From Deltaproteobacteria bacterium HGW-Deltaproteobacteria-6 (lineage in GTDB: Bacteria > Desulfobacterota > Syntrophia > Syntrophales > Smithellaceae), in assembly GCA_002840435.1 (NCBI GenBank), contig PHAT01000006.1, forward strand, positions 62,001 through 126,000: 64,000 nucleotides of DNA, given 5' to 3'. The notes beneath the pieces were generated by a model. It made no database searches, was not told the DNA's origin, and saw only the letters and a program-made list of their open reading frames with translations. Numbering within the stretch: position 1 is the first letter of the stretch; every line of letters starts with the position of its first letter. Made by a program: the position numbers and the translations under genes. Positions 57,678-64,000 of this stretch are shown in pieces.

Positions 57678-58106
57678 TCATTTCTTTTTTGAAGAGACAA
57701 CGAGGTGCGTTGTAGTTACGCGCACCAGCACGCAATTGTTGTCATCCCGGACAACGGTTTCCACAACCTTCATTTTGCGTCCGGAATGAACCACCACGGA
57801 TTCCGCCGTCGCGTTGCCCGTGTTGGTGTTCCGCAGCAGATTGGCATTGAGCTGCACGGAAAACGGAAATGTCCCGTCATCTTTCCGGCAGGCCGCGGTG
57901 GCAGTGATATCCGCAAGCGAAATCAACGACCCCGCGGCAAATACTCCCGTAAACTGACTCGTGTTAGGGCAAAAAGGCATGGTCATGACCGCACGACCTT
58001 CGCCGATTTCAACCGGTGTGATACCGAAAGCAATAAAGATATCTCCACCCTTCTCCTCAAACGGCCGCCGGAATTCTGCAACGGCTTTTTCATCAAGCAT
58101 TGGCAT
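57678..58106 (-). CDS. PaaI-type hotdog thioesterase
   Basis: The 142-residue protein starts at ATG 58106, which has AAGGAG seven bases before it; the longer frame to 58157 is not supported. It is a hotdog-fold thioesterase with the typical motif of PaaI proteins, including PNTSQFTGVFAAGSLISLADI and the ARVVVHSGRK-like segment near the end. These enzymes hydrolyse acyl-CoA esters. It is the last gene of the block before the integron-like array. Confidence 0.82.
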   Translation of the reverse strand: MPMLDEKAVAEFRRPFEEKGGDIFIAFGITPVEIGEGRAVMTMPFCPNTSQFTGVFAAGSLISLADITATAACRKDDGTFPFSVQLNANLLRNTNTGNATAESVVVHSGRKMKVVETVVRDDNNCVLVRVTTTHLVVSSKKK

Positions 58107-58163
58107 GGTAAAACTCCTTGTGAATCCTAAAGTAAAGTATTGTATCCATCGTCTCATCAGATA

Positions 58164-58217
58164 GTGCAGCGAAAAATAAGCGGGAGCGCAGGAATCGGCT
58201 GGATTGCTTTTGTAATG
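58164..58217 (-). repeat. attC-like element g (relic)
   Basis: On the minus strand the site reads ACAAAAGCAATCCAGCCG, then a loop TGCGCTC, then CGCTTATTTTTCG; it is close to site c. The core triplets at both ends are degenerate (CATTAC at 58217), so it is probably inactive. Confidence 0.4.
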
Positions 58218-58293
58218 ATGCCTTTTGCCGGACTTGCCGTACGAATCTCATTGTAATTTATTCAATGATCCTTTTTCAACCCTGTCTGCATTT

Positions 58294-58869
58294 TTATGCA
58301 CTTATTTTTTTCAATAACCAGGCCATGTTTTCGCCCAGAATTTTCATGGTGTCCAGGCCCTCTTCATCATTTTTTACATCTTTTTCTTCCAATCCCATCC
58401 CCAGATTCCAATAGACCGAACCCGGCACAATAAGCTGGTTGATAAAATAGAGCTTGTTGATGGCATCGAACGCAGCGGTTGCTCCGGCTCTGCGCACTGC
58501 GACAACAGCCGTGCCGACTTTTCGTTTCAGCATATAGTCGTTGGCAATAGCGACCATACCGGCGCGGTCGATCAGCGCTTTGACCTCCGAGGTGACATTG
58601 GCAAAGTAGGTGGGGGAGCCGATAATGATGCCGTCCGCCTCAACCATTTTGGTCACAATCACATTCAGGATGTCATTGTCAATTACGCAGCGTTTATTCT
58701 GATTTTCAAAACACTTCAGGCATGCCGTGCAGCCATGAATCTTTTTGCCGCCAAGCTGAATCTGCTCCGTCTCAATTCCTTCCTTTTGCAGTTCTGCAAA
58801 GACCGTATCGATGAGCATGGCGGTGTTCCCCTTTTTTCGCGGGCTTCCATTGATTGCAATGACTTTCAT
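58294..58869 (-). CDS. Flavodoxin-like NADPH-dependent FMN reductase
   Basis: From ATG 58869 (AAGGAGG before it) the protein has 191 residues. It has the FMN phosphate loop NGSPRKKGNTAML, a Cys-rich HGCTACLKCF segment (about 49-58) that in iron-sulfur flavoproteins binds a 4Fe-4S cluster, and GSPTYFANVTSEVKALIDR. The family (Isf-like) moves electrons in anaerobes. It lies in the same direction as the next flavoprotein gene. Confidence 0.82.
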   Translation of the reverse strand: MKVIAINGSPRKKGNTAMLIDTVFAELQKEGIETEQIQLGGKKIHGCTACLKCFENQNKRCVIDNDILNVIVTKMVEADGIIIGSPTYFANVTSEVKALIDRAGMVAIANDYMLKRKVGTAVVAVRRAGATAAFDAINKLYFINQLIVPGSVYWNLGMGLEEKDVKNDEEGLDTMKILGENMAWLLKKISA

Positions 58870-58879
58870 TTTTGTCCCT

Positions 58880-58940
58880 CCTTCATTATTGACGCATGAC
58901 ATAAAAATCGGCTGGATGGAACGGTTTTCCTCTTCACTGA
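58880..58940 (-). repeat. attC-like half site f (weak)
   Basis: ATCCAGCCGATTTTTATG on the minus strand resembles one arm of sites c and g, but no clear partner arm is present. Confidence 0.25.
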
Positions 58941-58994
58941 TCACGGCTCAAGCGGGGCAGCGGAACAGATGAACGGCCTGTTTCAGAGCATCCA

Positions 58995-60062
58995 TCAATT
59001 GCCGAAGAACTCTCCCATTCTCATGAGGATGGAAATGTCACCTTTGGTGGTATATTTCTTTTCCATGAACATTTTTTGCCCGTCCGCTTTTCTGGTCAAG
59101 ATGTCCATCCAGACTTCAAAAGGTGATTCAATGATCAGATCGGGATTGCTGCTCTTGCCTGATCCGGTTGTAAGGCTTCCATTTTCGATTGTGAAGTAGC
59201 ACTCCCCCGCCACCTGGCCTGAAAAATTGAACTGTATGGTAAACCTGACATCGCTGGCTTTATGGGCCTTAAATGAGAATTTCATCAGCATTAGGAAGGT
59301 TTCAATGGAATCCGGTCGCGGAATCAGGCGCTTCTTCTGGGCCTCTCCCATGGTGACGCCTTCGTTGATGCAGGTCTGCCACATCAGGTTCCCCAGGGGC
59401 GCCATCTCTTCAAAGTCGGTAATCGGCTTTTTTATTCTGTCCATGGTTTCCGGAGATATCTTCATGGACGAAACCAATTCCCGCCCGCCCTGAATCAGGG
59501 CCTCCCGGATGTCGGACATCTTTTTGCTGGAAGAGGATCGTGTAAACATTTCCGATGACGGCCGGTAGATCTCCGCCACCAGCCGCTGTTCCCGAAACAG
59601 GAAATTCACATAATATTTCAGCGCGTCGAAGACACTTTCTTCCGGAAATCCGGCTACGGAAAGAACCGCAACAGGCGGCGCTTTGTGCCGGTAAGGATGC
59701 CTTGTGACGCCGTCGCGTTTTTCGAAAAAAGGAAGCGCCATGGGAAGCGTTCGCTCGATAAAGGTTTTCATCATCGCATTGACGGTATAGTGGAAAAGCG
59801 GGGTGGCTAATATTACCAGATCGCTCTCCAGATATTTGGGGAGAATCTCCTGGGTCATATCGTCTTTGTGGATGCATACCCCGGGAGTTTTGGTCCAGCA
59901 GGTATAGCATCCGATGCAGTACCTGATTTTCTTCTTGCGAAGCTCGACAATCTCCACTTCGGCGCCCGCCTCGCGCATGCCCTGGAGCAGATAATCCAGT
60001 ATAATTTCCGTCTTACTGACATCCCCCGTCCGGGCGCTGGAATTAACAGCTAATACTTTCAT
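58995..60062 (-). CDS. Flavodoxin-like reductase fused to SCP2 sterol-carrier domain
   Basis: The 355-residue protein begins with a flavodoxin-like domain (1-200; NSSARTGDVSKTEII, CIGCYTCWTKTPGVC for a possible cluster, ATPLFHYTVNAMMKTFIER) and ends with an SCP2-like lipid-binding domain (about 250-355; FTIQFNFSGQVAGECYFTIENG). The combination suggests reduction of a lipid-like substrate. AGGAGG precedes ATG 60062. Whether it is a cassette gene of the array or resident is unclear. Confidence 0.78.
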   Translation of the reverse strand: MKVLAVNSSARTGDVSKTEIILDYLLQGMREAGAEVEIVELRKKKIRYCIGCYTCWTKTPGVCIHKDDMTQEILPKYLESDLVILATPLFHYTVNAMMKTFIERTLPMALPFFEKRDGVTRHPYRHKAPPVAVLSVAGFPEESVFDALKYYVNFLFREQRLVAEIYRPSSEMFTRSSSSKKMSDIREALIQGGRELVSSMKISPETMDRIKKPITDFEEMAPLGNLMWQTCINEGVTMGEAQKKRLIPRPDSIETFLMLMKFSFKAHKASDVRFTIQFNFSGQVAGECYFTIENGSLTTGSGKSSNPDLIIESPFEVWMDILTRKADGQKMFMEKKYTTKGDISILMRMGEFFGN

Positions 60063-60087
60063 GGATACCTCCTGTGGTCAGTTCATA

Positions 60088-60141
60088 GCATAGAAATCAG
60101 CCGGAGCCTAGTGATCGTCTGAATGATTCAGCGGCTGTTTC
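60088..60141 (-). repeat. attC-like element e (degenerate)
   Basis: On the minus strand it reads AAACAGCCG, then CTGAATCATTCAGACGATC, then GGCTCCGGCTGATTTCTATGC. The CCGGCTGATTT arm matches site c and the terminal CTATGC resembles a decayed GTTATGC. It follows the stop of the HXXEE gene within five bases. Confidence 0.45.
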
Positions 60142-60142
60142 T

Positions 60143-60616
60143 TTATTCTTTCATTATTTTTTTGCCAATGAAAAATAATGGTTTTAACAGGGAGACAATA
60201 ATTACCGTCGTCAGGATAAACGAAAACAACAATTTAATATTCGTAATATGCTCTTGATTCTTTATAAAAACGATGTACAACCCGATGGGCAGATTTAACA
60301 GACATCCGGTCATCGTGCCGGGAGCGTACCTTCTTAGAACGATCGATGCAATCAGATGAGGGAATATGGCATTTAAACTCATCATGAGCACGAATCCCAA
60401 ATAGATATATTTCACTATTTCTGATGTTTCACCCATAACAAGATAGGCAAAAGTTATCAAATAACCAATGATCGTAATCATCAGCACGGCAAAATGAAAT
60501 TCTGTTTTTTCAACTGCCGGATGAAACTTTTTCGCATATTTTGACCAATCCGGCAGCCAGAATGCTTCTTCAAGATTATGCAGAGTAAATGACAATAAAA
60601 ATAGCAATTCAAACAT
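60143..60616 (-). CDS. HXXEE-family membrane protein
   Basis: The 157-residue membrane protein has the His-x-x-Glu-Glu motif HNLEEAFW near residue 13 and about four to five transmembrane helices (2-15, 42-63, 69-88, 105-121, 128-150). The HXXEE family is of unknown function and typical of mobile integron cassettes. No promoter of its own is apparent; a weak GGAAAG precedes ATG 60616. It is flanked by attC-like sites d and e. Confidence 0.72.
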   Translation of the reverse strand: MFELLFLLSFTLHNLEEAFWLPDWSKYAKKFHPAVEKTEFHFAVLMITIIGYLITFAYLVMGETSEIVKYIYLGFVLMMSLNAIFPHLIASIVLRRYAPGTMTGCLLNLPIGLYIVFIKNQEHITNIKLLFSFILTTVIIVSLLKPLFFIGKKIMKE

Positions 60617-60655
60617 GTTTTTGCTCTTTCCTTAAACTATTGCACATCGCGTCCC

Positions 60656-60710
60656 GCATAACGGCAACTTCAAGCAGGAGCGTACCGATCGCTGGATGGC
60701 GTTGTTAAAA
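60656..60710 (-). repeat. attC site d
   Basis: On the minus strand it begins TTTTAAC, whose AA belongs to the stop codon of the gene before it, and ends GTTATGC (60656-60662). Between them are CCATCCAGCG and a small GCG/CGC hairpin with GATCGGTACGCT. The two arms CATCCAGC and GCTTGAAG match imperfectly. Length 55 bp. Confidence 0.65.
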
Positions 60711-61043
60711 GCGCACAAAGTATAATAAGTAACCAATTATAATCATTACAATAGGTCCCCCAACCGCCAAGGATTGCAGCGCGTTCATTTTTGTGTGTAC
60801 AATTCGAATACCTCTTGCGCCTGATTGATAATTTGTTCGCATCGTAACTATGACACTACATAGCCAGAGGATCAATAGAATAAAAATTGATTGGCCGCAC
60901 ATATTATGCCAGTAAGTCCACTGAGACAAATTGCCAATGCCTGCTTTATCCATTGCTGCATCGGCCCGATATCCGGCAAAGAAGAAAAGCAAGACAAGGA
61001 ATAATTCTGCTATTGCGATTATCTTTAAAAAGTTCTGTTTCAT
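60705..61043 (-). CDS. Small membrane protein, unknown cassette gene
   Basis: I do not recognise this 112-residue protein. It has three hydrophobic helices (about 6-26, 50-67, 90-110) and a conserved-looking QWTYWHNMCGQS between the first two. The start ATG is close to site c and the stop codon TAA overlaps the first core triplet of site d, a usual arrangement in integron cassettes. Confidence 0.55.
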   Translation of the reverse strand: MKQNFLKIIAIAELFLVLLFFFAGYRADAAMDKAGIGNLSQWTYWHNMCGQSIFILLILWLCSVIVTMRTNYQSGARGIRIVHTKMNALQSLAVGGPIVMIIIGYLLYFVRF

Positions 61044-61049
61044 TTTTGC

Positions 61050-61107
61050 AAGTTTTCGAAAAAATCAGCCGGAGCGCAGCGATCGGTCGTATTGGCTTTT
61101 GTTAAAC
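61050..61107 (-). repeat. attC site c
   Basis: It starts with a perfect GTTTAAC core (minus strand, 61101-61107) in which the stop codon TAA of the DUF3795 gene is embedded. The arms are ACCG and CGGCTGATT around ATCGC-TGC-GCTC. The 3' core is decayed (CGAAAAC). Confidence 0.6.
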
Positions 61108-61644
61108 ACCATTTTTTTTAGCCTTTCCTTTCCGGTACGCCATATTGAGCACGAAGCGGCATAGGACTTTCCTCCAGGCGGATAAAACGAACGTCTTAGA
61201 CAAAAGGCTGCGGTCGCAATTATGACACGCCGACGCGTACCAGGAAAAAGGTGTGCCGCAGTCAGGACACGCCCAGTGTTTTTTCTGCGCATTGAGCCAG
61301 TAGTCAACTCCGTCACGTTTAATAGTCTTTAGGTTTAATGGCGCTTCATGAGCGTGCGGAAGGAATCTTGCAACTGCTTGCCATGTGTTATAGCTTTTGC
61401 ATGGGTAATCGGCGCAGTCTACGCAATGCTCTATGTTTTTCTCCCTTGCGCAACGACGGAGACCACATGTGCTACAACCAGCATACACGGTGTCCGACTT
61501 GCAACCACTGCAGGCGAGTTCCTCTTTCGGCACACTTCTCAGACATGTGGCAAACTGATCAGCGAGACCGGTTTCACTGTGTTTAGCTATTGAGCATGCA
61601 CCACAGTAGATTCCGCAGTAGGTGTCAGGATTGAATTTACTCAT
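61102..61644 (-). CDS. DUF3795 Cys-rich protein, cassette gene
   Basis: The 180-residue protein has the DUF3795 pattern: YCGIYCGACSIAKHS near residue 9, CSGCKSD, then CGLRRCAREKNIEHCVDCADYPC, and a C-terminal CPDCGTPFSWYASACHNCD zinc ribbon (about 125-143). DUF3795 proteins may bind metal or Fe-S clusters; function unknown. It lies between sites b and c. Confidence 0.8.
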   Translation of the reverse strand: MSKFNPDTYCGIYCGACSIAKHSETGLADQFATCLRSVPKEELACSGCKSDTVYAGCSTCGLRRCAREKNIEHCVDCADYPCKSYNTWQAVARFLPHAHEAPLNLKTIKRDGVDYWLNAQKKHWACPDCGTPFSWYASACHNCDRSLLSKTFVLSAWRKVLCRFVLNMAYRKGKAKKNGV

Positions 61645-61694
61645 TCTATTTCACTTTATTGCATAGACCCATATTCAATCAAATTTGATCGATC

Positions 61695-61759
61695 GTTCAA
61701 CCTGTTTATCGTTTGGATCAGCCGCGACTGTAAAGAGTCGGCTGCATCCGGGGTTTATG
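61695..61759 (-). repeat. attC site b
   Basis: On the minus strand the arms are GGATGCAGCCG and CGGCTGATCC; they pair perfectly except for one extrahelical G, the diagnostic feature of attC. Between them is a GACT/AGTC hairpin. GTTGAAC (61695-61701) fits the GTTRRRY core; the other core is CATAAAC (61753-61759). Confidence 0.72.
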
Positions 61760-61766
61760 CCGTTTC

Positions 61767-62243
61767 TCAATGGCGTGAATGAAGCGCCGCATGCCCCATG
61801 CCTCGCTTTATCAGCCACCGATTAAGTGGTAACGCCGCAACCCAGGCAACCCCCAAGGACAATGCCATACTGTTCCAAAACAGAATTGTGTCTAAGCCGG
61901 CTTCCATTGCGCCGGGAACTAATAACATGATCAGGTTGTCGACAATCTCCATCAACGTTATCGACGCGGTATCAGCAACAAGTGCCAACCGTGCTGCCAT
62001 CCGAAAGGCCATCCCCGACCGCAATAGCGGGAGCATAGTAAGAGAATAACCAAAAACGAAGGCTAGCATGATCGCTATGAAAATCGACAGCGCATTCCCC
62101 CATCCAGCCGCGATGCCAACTGCGAGGCCAAGCACCTCTCCTATTGCACATCCAGTCATGCAGTGCGTCGTTGCACGGACAGCAAGACGGTTTAAGGACA
62201 GTTCGGGTTTAGGGTGCATTCCATGGTTGCTGTGCTGATCCAC
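61767..62243 (-). CDS. DUF4396 membrane protein, cassette gene
   Basis: The 158-residue protein has a histidine-rich N terminus (MDQHSNHGMHPKP) and four transmembrane helices, with TTHCMTGCAIGEVLGLAVG and MEIVDNLIMLLVPGAM typical of DUF4396. It starts at GTG 62243, seven bases after AGGAA; an ATG two bases upstream is in another frame. Metal-linked roles have been suggested for its His residues but nothing is known. It lies between sites a and b. Confidence 0.75.
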   Translation of the reverse strand: MDQHSNHGMHPKPELSLNRLAVRATTHCMTGCAIGEVLGLAVGIAAGWGNALSIFIAIMLAFVFGYSLTMLPLLRSGMAFRMAARLALVADTASITLMEIVDNLIMLLVPGAMEAGLDTILFWNSMALSLGVAWVAALPLNRWLIKRGMGHAALHSRH

Positions 62244-62268
62244 ATCACGTTCCTATATCTTGGGTCAG

Positions 62269-62336
62269 ATATAACGAAAAGCTAAGCCGGAGCCGCGCCC
62301 CTGGCGCGGCGATCGGCTTGAGCGACCTTGTTACAC
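62269..62336 (-). repeat. attC site a (best preserved)
   Basis: Minus-strand layout: GTGTAAC core, six bases, arm GCTCAAGCCG, unpaired ATC, an 8-bp variable hairpin (GCCGCGCC/GGCGCGGC, loop AGG), unpaired TC, arm CGGCTTAGC, five bases, GTTATAT core. The arms pair with one extrahelical C, as in the aadA attC. The first core starts three bases after the stop of the gene at 62340. Length 68 bp. Confidence 0.85.
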
Positions 62337-62339
62337 GAT

Positions 62340-62909
62340 TTATTTCTTATTACAGCCATAGAACCTTGCTATGTGTTTCTTAGAAGCCTCTAAATAACTC
62401 AGACATACATTTACTGAATTCTGTAAAGATTCATCTTTTAAAGAATATATCTTTTCAATGCGCAATTCAATGGCCCTTACTGCTAGCTCAAGTGAACTAT
62501 AGCGTTTATCATCTATGTCTGGACCACCACAGACAGCCTGAATACGGAAAGTTGGTACAGTAATGGTTAAAACCATTTTAGCGTCATGCTCAAGTGCCTC
62601 ACCCACTGCTAAAGTCAGCATTTCGCTTGTACCGGCGTCGGTACCGGGCTGAAGTGCTATTGCCACCTTAAGCCATGCTTCTTCACCTGATGCGATTCTT
62701 TGCAAGAGTGACTGCCACATAACATTATTTTTATATATTTCGTTTACGACAAATTGCGCCCCTTTATGATTTATGGAACCTAAAATGGATGTTGGATTAT
62801 TTGTTGAAATAAATTTATCAAATTCTTCAGCTCTACACATGCCTCCAGGCAATAAAGTTAGAATTATTAGCATTGTCAGAATAATAATCAATGAAATATT
62901 TTTATTCAT
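62340..62909 (-). CDS. Secreted hypothetical protein, cassette gene
   Basis: The 189-residue protein has a signal peptide (about 1-27, ending GMCRAEE) and then a helix-rich domain with no family I know; two Cys occur at about 130 and 165 and one more near the end. IASGEEAWLKVAIALQPGTD and GEALEHDAKMVL are its most distinctive segments. Its stop lies three bases before site a, so it is probably the first cassette of the array. Confidence 0.6.
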   Translation of the reverse strand: MNKNISLIIILTMLIILTLLPGGMCRAEEFDKFISTNNPTSILGSINHKGAQFVVNEIYKNNVMWQSLLQRIASGEEAWLKVAIALQPGTDAGTSEMLTLAVGEALEHDAKMVLTITVPTFRIQAVCGGPDIDDKRYSSLELAVRAIELRIEKIYSLKDESLQNSVNVCLSYLEASKKHIARFYGCNKK

Positions 62910-63202
62910 ATTATCTTTTTTGTGTAATAATTAATATACAGCACACGTAAAATCCGGCTTTTTGTGCAAAACTAATTTTTGGAATGATTTACCGTCTACA
63001 CAAATACTCATTGAAAATCAAATAAATATTCATTATTGTGCCCTGTAAAAGGTCCTTTTACAGAAAATACCTGGCGCGTTTTTAAGGGGTTTTTGACCCA
63101 TCGGATATTTCATTGTCGGACTGGACAGATGAATCCTGTGTGGCAGATGAGGACAGCCATAAAACTCCAAACTATTGCGACAGAAGCTGACATTCACCGC
63201 CT
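62910..63202. other. Intergenic region, possible old array edge
   Basis: This is 293 bases between the last cassette gene and the radical SAM gene. Near 62941-62965 there is a GCACA/TGTGC hairpin around AAAAGCCGGATTTTAC; its AAAGCC and CGGATTTT recall an attC arm, but no core triplets fit. No intI or attI was seen here. Confidence 0.35.
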
Positions 63203-64000
63203 ATGAAAATACTGCTCATCACACCACCCTTTACCCAGCTCAATACCCCATATCCGGCGACGCCTTATTTGACGGGGTTTTTGAAATTGCAAGGCTATGA
63301 CGTGGTTCAGGCCGACCTCGGAATTGATCTGATCAACGCCGTTTTTTCCCGGGAAGGTTTTCAGGGACTTTTCGACTCGATTAAACAGCCCGTCAAAAAG
63401 CTTTCCCCTAATTCCCGCCTCATCATCAGGAATCAGGCAAACTATGTGCAGACCATCGACCAGGTCATGAGTTTCCTGCAGTACCGGGATAACACACAGG
63501 CCGCGCTTCTTTGTACAGAAACATTTTTACCCAGAGCTTCCCGATTTGATCAGATGCCTGATCCGGGATGGGCCTTCGGAAGCATCGGAACGAACGACAA
63601 AGCCCGGTTTCTGGCAACGCTGTATATTGAGGATGTCGGCGATCTCATTAAAGACGCGGTAACACCTTATTTTGGTTTCAGCCGATACGCCGAATCGCTG
63701 GGACTGTCGGCACATTCTTTTTTGCCGATCAAGCAGGCCTTACAGCAGCCGGAGAATTTTCTTGAAACCCGGTTACTGGAATTGCTCAAGCGGCAGCTTG
63801 AGCGGGTTTGCCCCGATGTCGTCGGCATCACCCTGCCCTTTCCCGGAAATCTCTATGCGGGATTGAAATGCGCTCAATTCATCAAGAAGTATTTCCCCCA
63901 CATTAAAATTATTGCGGGCGGTGGCTTTGTTAATACGGAGCTTCGTGAACTGTCCGACCCGACGGTCTTTGACCATCTGGACTTTATTACCCTGGATGAC
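63203..64000 (+). CDS. B12-binding radical SAM protein, N-terminal part
   Basis: The frame opens at ATG 63203 and runs off the window, giving 266 residues. It begins KILLITPPFTQLNTPYPATP and continues to a B12-binding Rossmann-like stretch (VVGITLPFPGNLYAGLKCAQ, then IIAGGGFVN). This is the front of a cobalamin-binding radical SAM protein like that at 55696-57570; the CxxxCxxC site is not yet reached. The substrate is unknown. Confidence 0.75.
   Translation, partial: MKILLITPPFTQLNTPYPATPYLTGFLKLQGYDVVQADLGIDLINAVFSREGFQGLFDSIKQPVKKLSPNSRLIIRNQANYVQTIDQVMSFLQYRDNTQAALLCTETFLPRASRFDQMPDPGWAFGSIGTNDKARFLATLYIEDVGDLIKDAVTPYFGFSRYAESLGLSAHSFLPIKQALQQPENFLETRLLELLKRQLERVCPDVVGITLPFPGNLYAGLKCAQFIKKYFPHIKIIAGGGFVNTELRELSDPTVFDHLDFITLDD

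Larger units (their letters stand above)
60088..62336 (-). mobile_element. Integron cassette array without integrase (CALIN)
   Basis: Five attC-like sites (e, d, c, b, a) separate at least four short unrelated genes, all on the minus strand and each ending at or within a few bases of a site: HXXEE, unknown membrane protein, DUF3795, DUF4396; the secreted protein gene at 62340 precedes site a. Further weak copies (f, g) lie to the left. No intI gene is next to either end in this window, so it is best described as a cluster of attC sites lacking an integrase. Confidence 0.7.

Overview
The window looks like a chromosome segment of a strictly anaerobic deltaproteobacterium (Desulfobacterota). I would guess the Syntrophales group. 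The guess rests on an NrpR-type regulator next to glutamate dehydrogenase, a very long GlmS-like enzyme, an acetyl-CoA hydrolase/transferase fused to GNAT, a multiheme cytochrome, B12-type radical SAM proteins and iron-sulfur flavoproteins. No rRNA, tRNA or CRISPR array was seen, so the taxonomy is an inference.

Region 1 (1-6988) is accessory DNA. It ends exactly inside comM: the comM reading frame (minus strand) breaks after the Val-Gly-Gly-Gly codons, and the foreign sequence begins with TGT and carries two similar 17-bp repeats. The first gene inside this end is a 588-residue protein that I tentatively relate to TnsE. This looks like one end of a Tn7-like transposon in comM, with cargo further left: a zinc-ribbon membrane protein, two short DUF2384 proteins, a frameshifted hipA, a higA stub, and a ParB-like/D12 DNA methylase pair. 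The other end is outside the window or lost.

Region 2 (8-32 kb) is mostly core genome. It holds moaC, a Fis-type HTH protein, a GlmS-like giant, nrpR, gdhA, a GlmU-like left-handed beta-helix protein, glmM and pyrG, so glutamate/glutamine nitrogen and UDP-GlcNAc synthesis sit together. Then come a CoA-transferase/GNAT fusion, a GpsA-like dehydrogenase, MORN-repeat, Usp and SurE proteins, a periplasmic binding protein, and gmhA-grpE-dnaK.

Region 3 (31-46 kb) has three small heat-shock proteins, a GlcD-type oxidase and a secreted block. The block has two caspase-like proteins with different C-terminal domains, a lipoprotein, a 1417-residue G8/beta-helix protein resembling animal CEMIP, and a five-haem cytochrome whose start overlaps the end of the G8 gene. 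A deoxyhypusine-synthase-like gene follows.

Region 4 (47-58 kb) holds a two-component sigma-54 system, a patatin lipoprotein, a DEAD-box helicase, rho, rpmE, prfA, a radical SAM protein and a thioesterase.

Region 5 (58-62.4 kb) is a run of small, same-strand, unrelated genes separated by 55-70 bp hairpin elements with integron attC architecture. No integrase lies next to it in the window, so it looks like a CALIN (attC cluster lacking an integrase). The window ends in the start of another B12-binding radical SAM gene.
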